DNA from: Symsagittifera roscoffensis
Lineage: Eukaryota > Xenacoelomorpha > Acoela > Convolutidae
Reading direction: 5' to 3'
DNA: 64,000 nucleotides
Assembly: GCF_963678635.1 (NCBI RefSeq)
Contig: NC_087069.1
Span: 51,656,938-51,720,937 of the forward strand
Part shown: positions 47,199 to 55,944 of the stretch, one piece after another
How positions within the stretch are numbered: the stretch's first letter is position 1
Layout: each line of letters begins with the position of its first letter
The notes under the pieces: model-generated
What the model was told of the DNA's origin: nothing
The model's database searches: none
What the model saw: only the letters and a program-made list of their open reading frames with translations
Position numbers and translations under genes: made by a program

Positions 47199-47350
47199 TT
47201 TTACAGAGTTTTTTAGAATTGTCTTTCTGCAATTCAATGGATGGATGATGGACGTTGGTATTTGGCGAACATCATATTCTTCTGGGTTCTCTTGTTAGAG
47301 AAGTTCCAGGACGCTGGAATGATGGATATCAATCGTTGTGTCTTCTTGAG

Positions 47351-47704
47351 ACAACGACTGTGTTTCCCAACGAAATCAATCTGATTTCAGAATGGTTTGC
47401 TTTGACGGGTTTTTCTGTTTCATGTAGAGAACTTCTTTTGTGTTCGACCTCGTCTGGGAATGGCGTGGAGATTATGCGTGAAGGGGATGCCTTGTTACTC
47501 GGATCTGTACGTATACTTGAACATCGAGGTGGTCATTGGTCTAGTTCAATGAAGTCCTTTTCTGCGAAGTCAAGTCGTACTCTAAATCCTTTGAGTTGTG
47601 ATTGTGGACGGCATATTGGTTGTGGTTGGCCATTCTTTTTCGAGTGTAGTGGGGTCATTTTGTCTTTGGATGTTCGTCTTTGGTGTTGTATGCTGATCTA
47701 TATA
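47351..47704 (-). pseudogene. ORFf: possible short coding segment in the 3' region, one in-frame stop
   Basis: On the sense strand an acceptor-like TTATACCTTGCAG precedes 47704. A frame with ATG at 47656-47658 runs 41 codons to a TGA at 47533-47535, then stays open for some 70 more codons. The product is basic (HSKKNG, FRVRLDFAEKDF). A perfect donor at 48780-48788 could join ORFe's message to it. Copy A does not reach this region, so there is no comparison. The base composition is less AT-rich here, which makes open frames by chance more likely. Confidence 0.25.
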
Positions 47705-48779
47705 CTGCAAGGTATAATTTACATTTTATAAAATTTTTATTAGTTCAGTGTTTTAATTATGATTTTGGTTAGTTGTTTTCACAAAAGCATTTTGTTTTAG
47801 TTCGGTTATTTTGAAGAGTTACTCACCCTTGAGTACCTCTTATTAAAAATAGAAGTGTGGTCACAAAGCGTGGATGTAGCGCGGTGGGTTAGGCCGGCTA
47901 TAGAGCATGCTCAGGACGTCCTCTCTGGTGGGTTAGGCCAGGAGTGGGAGTATGATTTCGTGCGGTTTCTGTGAGAGGTCCTGTTATGTGATAACGTTTT
48001 ATGTCGGGTTTGTGGTGGTTTTTCTTATGTTTCGTTGGTTGTGTCCTTTTTTCAAAAATCAAATTGTTTTTGGTATGGGTTTGTCTTTCGACTTTTTTGT
48101 GTTTTATTATTTCTCTCTTAGACTTTATAATAGTCTTCAAAAGAATAAATTATCCAGTTTTAAACTGGGTTAATCCGGTTTGGGTACCGTTGGTTTTCTT
48201 TCCTTAGTCATGCTGTTATTTTATGATTTGCGGTGTTTAGTAAGCTGCGTTGGTTAGTTTGGTTTAGTATATAATTCCTTTCCAACCGGGTTAAAGGAAA
48301 GTTTGAAACTTGTTATCGTGTGTTAGAGTTGTTGAGTGTGAAAACTTGAAACTGAAATTCATTATTTAAACAATTCTTCGCGGGCGAGCTGTGCGAGTTT
48401 GGATAGAATTCTTGTGCGAGTGATAGAAAATATCAAAAGGTTAGTACTGCATTTTCGTCTTATCAATTTACTACATAGAATTTCAATTTTACTGCTAGTT
48501 TTGGGGAAAAATTAAGTTACAAATTTTCATCATTATTAGAATTACTGCTTTTGGGGAAACAATTTATAAGTTAATTTACTACATTGGTATGAATTTTATT
48601 ATATTTATCTAGTGCAAAATATTAATAGAGTTTAGAAGAATTTGAAGTTTTCTATTTTTTATTTTTCTTTTGTTTTTTGCAGATGATCGTGGGATGAAGA
48701 CTAAAATTCTAAATGAGACATGGATAAAGAATGGTTAGTTTTAATGTAAATTTATTAGTTAAGAATATGTATAAATTAT
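47705..48779. other. Copy B 3' untranslated region
   Basis: No supported gene. Two 10-base palindromes, GAGCATGCTC and AGGACGTCCT, stand next to each other at 47902-47921. They lie between two copies of GTGGGTTAGGCC (near 47884 and 47928). A palindrome CCAGTTTTAAACTGG lies at about 48152-48166. On the plus strand a T-rich run ending TTTTTTGCAG at about 48681 looks like an antisense splice acceptor. Confidence 0.5.
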
Positions 48780-48788
48780 ACTTACCTG
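48780..48788 (-). promoter_or_regulatory. Consensus splice donor four bases after the ORFe stop
   Basis: The sense strand reads CAG|GTAAGT, a perfect match to the donor consensus, directly after TAAA. Its presence suggests that element messages are spliced downstream of ORFe. Retroelements usually place donors near the 5' end. Confidence 0.5.
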
Positions 48789-48789
48789 T

Positions 48790-49356
48790 TTAGTCGTCGG
48801 GGAAAAAACCGTGGGGGAAGATGTCGTGTATTATGTCGGAATTTGTTAGTAATTTTGCTAGTATGCGAATGATGTTTTTAGTTTGAAGCAGTGGCCAAAG
48901 CAATTGAAGTGCTTTAATAGTTTTCAGTTCTTCAGTGCCAACTGCAAACTCATAAGGTGTGTTTTGAATGAGATTATATAATTTGTGATTGTATTTAGTG
49001 TTGTGGATGAATTCTAATATTGGGATTTCAATAGGTTGAATAAATTCATGTGGGATAAGGAAGGGTCTGGATTCTTCTGCGTTAAGGGTCTTCGTGATGG
49101 GACAAAATACATACATTTGGGTTATGGGATCATAATTGCGGAGAATACCGTGAAGGTTAGTATCTTTGATGCAATATGTGAAGTTAAGAAAAAATGGTGA
49201 AGTGTATTTAGAGTTAATAAACTGAAAACGGTGGTGTGGTTGTCTTGATGGAGTGTGCAGATCGAAATGATTTTTGTATGAAACGATAATATGTATATGT
49301 GTGGGTTTGTTTAGTGCGTAACATAATGTCGTGTGAGCAGTGCAAATCGCGTTCAT
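48790..49356 (-). CDS. ORFe: unknown 188-aa protein (copy B)
   Basis: Intact frame from an ATG at 49354-49356 to TAA. It holds two Cys near the start, an aromatic-rich middle (FFLNFTYCIKDTNLHG) and an acidic end, and no membrane span or known motif that I can see. The ATG lies about 30 bases after the stop of the preceding frame (49388), which gives a compact arrangement. It is the last sizeable sense ORF before the 3' LTR, where complex retroviruses keep accessory genes. Copy A does not extend this far, so there is no second copy to compare. Confidence 0.55.
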   Translation of the reverse strand: MNAICTAHTTLCYALNKPTHIHIIVSYKNHFDLHTPSRQPHHRFQFINSKYTSPFFLNFTYCIKDTNLHGILRNYDPITQMYVFCPITKTLNAEESRPFLIPHEFIQPIEIPILEFIHNTKYNHKLYNLIQNTPYEFAVGTEELKTIKALQLLWPLLQTKNIIRILAKLLTNSDIIHDIFPHGFFPDD

Positions 49357-49387
49357 GTGGTGCAAGGAAGTTGAAGGTTAGTGAAAA

Positions 49388-49662
49388 TTATTGAAATTTT
49401 TCTTTAAAACTTTCGTAAGCTTGCGTGTTGGTTAGTGCTTCAGAAATAACGTGGTCAAATTTGCGATCAAATATATTGAGTGTAAATACATATGGTGTTT
49501 TGATGAAGAATTTTTCTGTGATTTGTGGATTAGCGAAGCGATCATCATCTAAAAATTGGTCTTGGTTAGTTCGGATGATGTTGTAAATGGTCGGATGTTC
49601 TAGCGTAAATTCGTTAGCTCGGGGTGCAGTGAATGTTTTTAGTGATTTTTTTATCCTATATA
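49388..49662 (-). CDS. ORFd extension: 87-codon frame overlapping the ORFd stop
   Basis: Open from just after a TAG to a TAA at 49388-49390, without an ATG at its head. It reads RANEFTLEHPTIYNIIRTNQ and later FDRKFDHVISEAL. It overlaps the end of ORFd by a few codons in the -1 frame at a GGATAAAAAAATC run. So ORFd probably continued into it before a one-base change, or by recoding. Unknown function. Confidence 0.45.
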
Positions 49663-50601
49663 AGTAAATTGTCTATGTGTTTGTGATGTGGTGAGTCGGT
49701 ATAGCATACCTTGATTTCTTTCTATATCGATATGAGTATTAGCTAATGGTAGGCAAAGGGGATTAGTAAAATGATAATATGATGTCCAATGAAGTGTAGG
49801 CATTGAAACATGTTCATCTACAAAACTACGTGGGTCGTTAGTGTCATGAGGAGTGTTTAAAGTATACTGTGGAAATGAAGGTAAGGTGATTGCTAGAAAA
49901 TCTTTCGTGTTAGTGTGATTTGGATGATTAATATATTCACGGGCTGTTCCTGGTTTTGTTGGAAATGGATGGTTTGGGAATTTTCTTTCGAAAGTGCGAT
50001 AAGCTCTATTAGTGCTATTTGATGATTCGGTGGATGTGGATGATTGTGCTAATGATACGGTATAAGCTGAAGAGGGTGTAGGGTTAGGTGGGTTTGATGA
50101 TTCTATTGTGGATGAAATCTGATTTATAGTGGGGGTGTCAAGGTGTAAGGGTTGTTGTTGTAGGGTGATAAAATTATCTAGTTCTTGGGAGATTTGGGGA
50201 ATATCTGGAGAATTGGATGATCGGTCTGAATGAAATGAAGAGTAGGTTGGGATGACTTGTGAAGCGTAAGAGGGTGTAGAAATGGATGGGAGTGGGTTAT
50301 TTGGTGGGATTGGTTGAAAAGGGGGTATTGAAAAAATTGAGGAGTTGGTTTGAAAATTATTGGATGGAGATGGTTCAGAGTCTGCAAATTCATCAGGGGT
50401 TTCAATATTAGGGTTATTGAGTTGTGAAATGGAGTATAAAACTGAAACATGTGAATTAGTGTCTGAATTCATGCCTGATGTTATATTACTGGTTTGGAAA
50501 TCGGGTGGCGGGAAAGCAAAAAGTGGTATTATTGGGATTGGAGTGGTGAGGTCGGTTGGGTGGGAATTTGATCGGTGTAGGGATCCAAGTTGTCGGCTCA
50601 T
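49651..50601 (-). CDS. ORFd: Ser/Pro/Thr/Asn-rich 316-aa protein (copy B)
   Basis: Intact from a true ATG. The first 200 residues are low-complexity Ser, Pro, Asn and Thr, as in disordered or heavily O-glycosylated chains. The last 110 (from about RTFERKFPNHPF) look folded, with Trp, Tyr and His. No signal peptide. It lies directly after env, about 150 bases away. I recognise no family. Its style resembles ORFc, which precedes env, but I see no clear alignment. Confidence 0.55.
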   Translation of the reverse strand: MSRQLGSLHRSNSHPTDLTTPIPIIPLFAFPPPDFQTSNITSGMNSDTNSHVSVLYSISQLNNPNIETPDEFADSEPSPSNNFQTNSSIFSIPPFQPIPPNNPLPSISTPSYASQVIPTYSSFHSDRSSNSPDIPQISQELDNFITLQQQPLHLDTPTINQISSTIESSNPPNPTPSSAYTVSLAQSSTSTESSNSTNRAYRTFERKFPNHPFPTKPGTAREYINHPNHTNTKDFLAITLPSFPQYTLNTPHDTNDPRSFVDEHVSMPTLHWTSYYHFTNPLCLPLANTHIDIERNQGMLYRLTTSQTHRQFTYIG

Positions 50602-50748
50602 CGTGGGCTAAAAAAATTATTATTTTGAGACTGAAATGCGGTGGTATGGGGTTGTTCAATAATTTGTTCTTAAGTATTATCATCTTGTGACTGGTGTGTT
50701 ATTATATGTTGTATGGGACTTTGTGATATGGTTGGTCTAAAATTTGGA

Positions 50749-53230
50749 TTATGTGTTATTGCTAAATTTCGAAAATAGGGATAATGGATGGTTATGTGGT
50801 AGGGGTGGTAACTGTGGCGCTGTAGGCGTTATTTCTACATTATTATGTTCTTCGTCGTATGTGTTCTGTCTTGTTGCTATTTTAGTATTGTATTCTTTTA
50901 ATTGTGCGTCTAAAAGAATTTTGTTTATTGATGATGAAAAAATTCCAAAGAATCCTGCAAATAGTATGCGTGCTACACTTGCTTGTCTATTGACTTGCGT
51001 GTGTATAGCACATGTGTTATAGATTCCTTTTAAAAGTGAAAAAAGAAATCCTATAAAGTTAAACATTGCGTATAGAATAGTCAACTTTTCTAAGATGTAA
51101 TAGGGCCATCCTAGAAAATCAAGAATTTCATTTTTTAGTGTAACAAAGCTAAAAATGTTTATAGGCGAGATATCTTGTGGTCGGTATTTTTCACCGTTGA
51201 GATATATATATAGTCTTTAATGTCTTTAAAATATCCGCTATAATCTTGTGTATAGATATCTGCAAATCCTGCGGTTTCGGCAAGTTTGCGTAAGTTTTGG
51301 TCAATTGATTGTCTTTGTATAGTGTCCATTTGTGTTAACAATTCTTGGAGTTGTTGTGTTCTAATGTGATGTTGGATATCGGATTTCGAATATATTCCAA
51401 TTGATTGTAAGTCGATATTTGGGTTTCGAGCAATAGCTCTGATGCTTTCTGGTGAAATCTTTTTGAGTGATTGCATTAATGTGGGGTATGGGGTAAGAAG
51501 GTAATATTGATCTTCATCAGGGTTCAGTTGTACTACATTGTGGCTATTTTCTGATCCACATGGTACTGCGGTATCCCAGAAATAGGTTCGTCATGAAAGT
51601 GTGTCAACGAAATGTACTTTATTCTTATAAAAGATAGGGATTCTTTTATAGCATCGTTTATCTTCAAAAACATAGTGGTGATACTTTTTTGGTACAGGTA
51701 TAAAACCATAAAAAGTTTCCTTCGTAGTCTAAAAAATTTGATCTATTTCCTGATAGTAAATATCCTGCGTAGGGTATTTTTAATACTGCTAGTGCAAGTG
51801 ATTGTAAGATTTGTGTCCGTTCTAATTCGCATAGTTGGTGAAGTGTTTCTAATTCAGAGAGTGACATTTCCTGAAAAATTCGGCTAATTGTGTAGTCTAA
51901 TTTCATATCTAAGTGAATATCATAGTGGATATTACCAAAATAAGTACTATTCATTAGTGATAGTTCTTGTAAACGTGTGCTTCTAGTGTCATGGGGCTTT
52001 AGATGTCCACCAGGTTGACCTTTACTTTTTTAAAAATTAACTGGTATATATGATGTTCCTTCGTTTAGAGGATGACTTGTGGCATATGGGTCGATTTTTA
52101 TTTTTCCAGTGGTCATGTCGAATCCTTTTTCGTATTCAACTAATATTTCAGAGTATTGTGTTTTGTGAAGTGGGTTTCTGTATTTGCATGCAAGTTCTGT
52201 TCCTTGATATATTTGAAAACGTGTCAATTTATTTTCTATATTGTGAATGTTTCTAAAATTAGTACTTTGTTTTCGTGATGGATTTACTTGTTCATATGGA
52301 ATTGATTGTATAAAATATTTTTCGTGAAATTTTATCATTCGTGCGTGTATTTTTGCTACTTGAAATGTTGTACATGTGTCTTCGGGGAACCAAACAATTA
52401 ACAATTGTTGCTTGTGTTCGTGTTGTAGGGTCACAATGGCCTTGATCGTTTTTACAAGGTAATCCAAAAACGATGTTCCTTCGTTTGTCTTGTCAGATAA
52501 TTGTGTTGTCAGATAAATCGCGTGTGAGTTGTATTTTTTCGAGTTGTATTTTCCAATCGAAAAACATTACTTCTTGATATCCTTTATTTTTTGTGTCTGC
52601 TTTGCAGTTTGATTGGTTATTTATACCAATGTGCGGTATCCAGTGTTTATCGTGTATGTCATAAGTTTATCTTCCGTGTGCGCCATTGTATGGGTATTTT
52701 TCATCTAGTTTTATATGTCCTTGATATCTTTCAAGTTCTGCTTGATGTACAGAATCTGCAAAAACTTGGAAATATACTAACTTTCTATCGGTGTTTTTAT
52801 TTTTTGTGATATTTAGTCTGAGTAACTCGTTTTTACAATCTTCGGGATTGAGATGTAAAAGTCGTTCGATATTACTCTGGTAGAATGATTCGTGGTCAAG
52901 TCGGTTTTTATTTCCATTTGAGACTTGTGAACAATGTACTTTCTTTTCAGAAAATGTTGCTGTGAATTTATATCCTATAACTGTTGTTGCTCGGGCTTTT
53001 GAATAGAGTATCGCTATTACATTTGTAGTTTCTATAGCTTGTGGTTCTGTTTCGCATTGTGATACTTGATTTATTGCATATTTGTGTAGGGTTTTTTGTT
53101 CATTTTCTTCACAATCGTAATGTGTTACTAATAAATCTTGGGGTCCTGTGCAGGGGGAAGGATTTATGTTCTGATTGGAGATTACTAGAAAAAAGAGTTG
53201 GAGAAAAATTAATATTTTTAGAATATACAT
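50749..53230 (-). pseudogene. env: env, envelope-like glycoprotein (copy B), frameshifted
   Basis: Starts at ATG 53228-53230 with a hydrophobic signal peptide (LKILIFLQLFFLV). A Cys-containing ectodomain follows in several frames: 52667-53230, 52030-52467, 51664-51954, 51159-51476. The most conserved part has LLSGNRSNF, FYTCTKKVSP, CYKRIPIFY and DTAVPCG. Then comes a likely helical region, a membrane segment (YAMFNFIGFLFSLL) and a Pro-rich tail with PTAP at 50815-50826, ending at 50749. The CY-IPI-Y-FVD order reminds me of class III glycoproteins of the jingchuvirus kind, but this is recall of a pattern and not proven. It would mediate cell entry. At least four frameshifts make it inactive. 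Confidence 0.72.
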
Positions 53231-54354
53231 GTGTATGATAATCCTGAGTATGGGTTATAAAATGTGATGTAACCAATTGTCTTTTTGGTATATCTGTCGT
53301 AATTATATATAACTTCAGTTGTTATAAATGGTGGTGGTAGTGATTGAGCTGTTATATTTGGTGGGTTTAATGGGTAGGGATGTTGAGCAATGTTGTTTAG
53401 TTTAACCGTGATTTCAAATTTTAATTGTAGACTATTTTGTTGGAGTATTTGGATGTTATGATCACGAATGTCTTCGTGGATGTCTTGTCTATAATGTAAT
53501 CTATTGAGTGCCCAGTTGTGGAGTCGGTTACTTTCTGGGTGTTCTCCAAATAATGGTGGGGGTGCTGTGAATGTATTCCAGTCTAATCTTAAAGGGATAT
53601 TTGTTGATGATTGTTCTCGATATCTAGCGTCGAGGTTATTTGGGAAATTTAAAGGAAAAGGCGTCGGTGAAATCTGGCTTATGGATGGTGTTGATGGTAG
53701 TGATAATGTTTCTGGTAGTGATGATGATGTTGTTGTATCCGTAGAAATATCTATTGGATCATTGATTAAATTTGGTTCACCTTGTGTGAATGATTGTGTT
53801 GTCCAATATGGTAGTCGTGATGTTTGGTTTGGGGGGTTAAAGGGATTTTCACGTATTTGTTCAGATGTTGGTGTTGAACCTAAGTAATCTGAGGGTAGGC
53901 TTGAGGTGCTACGTTGTGAAAGAAGTGTAGGGGTTTCTGGTAATACACCAATGGGGTTTTCTGGAGTACTTTGTGATGGGGATTGGGGTTAATCAAAATG
54001 AACTCGGGGGGTTTGAAAATTTCTGTTTCGTCGAGGATGTATAATTTGTCTATTTATTTCAACTGAATTTTGATTTTGACTAAGATTTCGTATTCTACTT
54101 AATTCTTGTGGTAGTGTTGGGTACAAGTTATATGTTGGTTCACTTAGAGGTGCTTGTCGTTGAACTGGTTCTAGTGGTTCAGATAAGCGAGCGTGTCGTT
54201 CTTCAAAGGTATACGGGTTATCTTGAAAAGAAATTCGTGTAGATGTTTGAGGGTTTTGGGTAGTTATAGGTGGTGTTGGGTTATCTTGGGATAATGTCGG
54301 TGAAGACTGACTGTGTGATTGTTGGTTAGCAATTTTTGATGGTTTTTGATCTAT
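53218..54354 (-). pseudogene. ORFc: Pro/Ser/Thr-rich protein overlapping the env start (copy B)
   Basis: About 378 codons, open except for one TAA near 53990 where copy A has ATA. The first part is Gln/Ser/Pro/Thr-rich with an Arg cluster (HPRRNRNFQTPR). The C-terminal 120 residues are conserved with A, including DIHEDIR, SLPPPFITTEV and GYITFYNPYSGLSYTC. The stop (53218-53220) lies inside env, whose ATG is 8 bases earlier in another frame; A has the same overlap. There is no ATG at its head, so it may need splicing or reinitiation after ORFb. Function unknown. Confidence 0.65.
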
Positions 54355-54359
54355 TTCTT

Positions 54360-54548
54360 TTAGTGAAAAAATTTATGTTTATTGTAGTACTCTTCTAGAA
54401 AAATAATTAGAAGGATTGTTGCTAAGGCGAATGTGATGATTGCTTTCTTTATACATTTGCATATTGTCAAGATGAGGGATGATAGAAATGTTATGAAAAT
54501 TACAAATAGTAAAAAAATATCGGTTCTACTAAAAATGGTTCGTATCAT
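54360..54548 (-). CDS. ORFb: 62-aa membrane protein (copy B)
   Basis: Intact and the same length as in copy A (3091-3279). It has two hydrophobic segments around a CKCIKK turn, the first residues MIRTIFSRTDIF are identical, and it ends HKFFH in place of HKSSH. Nearly all other changes keep hydrophobicity. Confidence 0.7.
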   Translation of the reverse strand: MIRTIFSRTDIFLLFVIFITFLSSLILTICKCIKKAIITFALATILLIIFLEEYYNKHKFFH

Positions 54549-54634
54549 TTAGATAAGTTTTGTGAATTGTACCTGTGAATATGGTCAATGGCTTTTGAAA
54601 GTTGGAGGTATAGTTCAAATATGGAATAGAAAAT

Positions 54635-54775
54635 TTAAAAAATATTGCAAAAAATGATTAAGATTATTACAAAAGCTTCAAAGGTATCACAAAGAAATAT
54701 GAATAAAAGTTTAATTATTGTTAAAAAGTTTATGAAAATGTTGAGAATTATGTTGACTGATTGAGAGAAGAGCAT
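54635..54775 (-). pseudogene. ORFa: small hydrophobic protein, truncated (copy B)
   Basis: From an ATG, 46 hydrophobic codons end at a TAA. After the stop the frame still encodes the conserved end (AIDHIHRY), which in copy A is part of an 86-residue protein. So B has a nonsense change. Confidence 0.5.
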
Positions 54776-55367
54776 TTAAGAAATGGCTTCTCGATCGAAT
54801 ATTTTTTGTTGTTCGAGGCAATTTTCAAGTGTGGTCGAATTATTTATTGAATTTTTGACAAGTGGGTTGAGTTTTGTGAAAAATTGTTGGGGGCGAATTT
54901 TATGGTGTTCGGGAGGTCTTCTTTTTCTTTATTTTTATTTGTCAAGTGATCTGGGGTATTTTTGAGATTTTTATACTTTAGGCTAATTTAAATGGTCGTT
55001 CTTTTTTTTAGGCTAATTTAACATTTTTGTTTGGGGGGTATTTGAGTTCTGAGTTGGGTAAATATTGTTGATCTTTGGGTTATTAGATAAGGGAGGGTTA
55101 TAATATTATGGTGATATTTATTTTAAATGTCAAGTTGGAATGGTTTGCTTATTTTTGACCTGGAGGTTGTAAAGTTATAATTATAGGTATGCCTGGAGTT
55201 TAATATCTTTCGTCTAATTGGTTTGTGTTAGAGTTATAGAAGGTGACGGATTGGGTGAATCCTATTGGCTAATTTTGAACTAGAATCGCTGCGTGTCTGT
55301 CAGCATGTTATTTTGAAAAATGAAAGTTCAAAATATTTTAGAGGTGCAAAGATTATTAATTGTAAAA
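54776..55367. other. Copy B stretch between pol and ORFa, no gene seen
   Basis: Non-coding in both copies but alignable with 3521-4118, including the TGACCTGGAGGTTGTAAAGT block. Confidence 0.5.
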
Positions 55368-55944
55368 TTAAAGCTGTTTTTGAAATTCAACTTTCTTTAA
55401 TATTTTAGATTGTGGGATGAATGTTTTATAATTTTTGCGTGGTTGATTTCTAAGTCGTGATGACTCTCTATGTTCTGATTTGTTGATCTGTTCTTGGGGT
55501 ATAATTTTTTCTGTCATTTTTCTATTTTTTCTTTCTTTTTGAGGGATATATTGATCTAGCTTTTTTGTGTTGTTATTCGTTGTAGTTCATTTTTTATTTT
55601 GGTTTTCGAGGTGAATGTCATGTTGTTCTTTTGTTTCATTTTCCGTATGTGGGTTATTTTGAATAACTTTTAAACCTGTGAAAGAATATAATTGAGTTAG
55701 TTCGCGTAGTGCGTATTCTTTTGGGTAATAAGGTAATAGATTGTTTCGATGTTGAACAATTTCTTTTTGGTCTGAGTCGGTGATTTTATATGTGACGTCA
55801 GTGGGTTTGGCAATTATTTGGTATGGTCCTTTACGAAGGGGTTGTAATTTTTTAGAGATTCCTTTTTGAGTGTTAAAATTGGGTATTCAAACAAATGTTC
55901 GAATTTTTAAATCGGAGGCTGGTGTAAAGCGTGAATTTATTTGT
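55368..55944 (-). pseudogene. pol: pol, integrase C-terminal tail with GPY motif (copy B)
   Basis: Continues integrase after a frameshift at 55945. KGPYQII is encoded at about 55812-55832, followed by VTYKITD and a basic end, PRKNYKTFIPQSKILKKVEF, that copy A shares. Stops at TAA 55368-55370. GPY modules help Ty3/gypsy integrases multimerise and choose targets. At least two further frame breaks occur. Confidence 0.75.

Noticed and set aside
47255-47731. 158-codon plus-strand open frame antisense to the copy B 3' region
   Set aside because: It starts at TTG directly after a stop, has no early ATG, and lies in a locally GC-richer patch where stops are rarer. Neither domain nor conservation can be shown.
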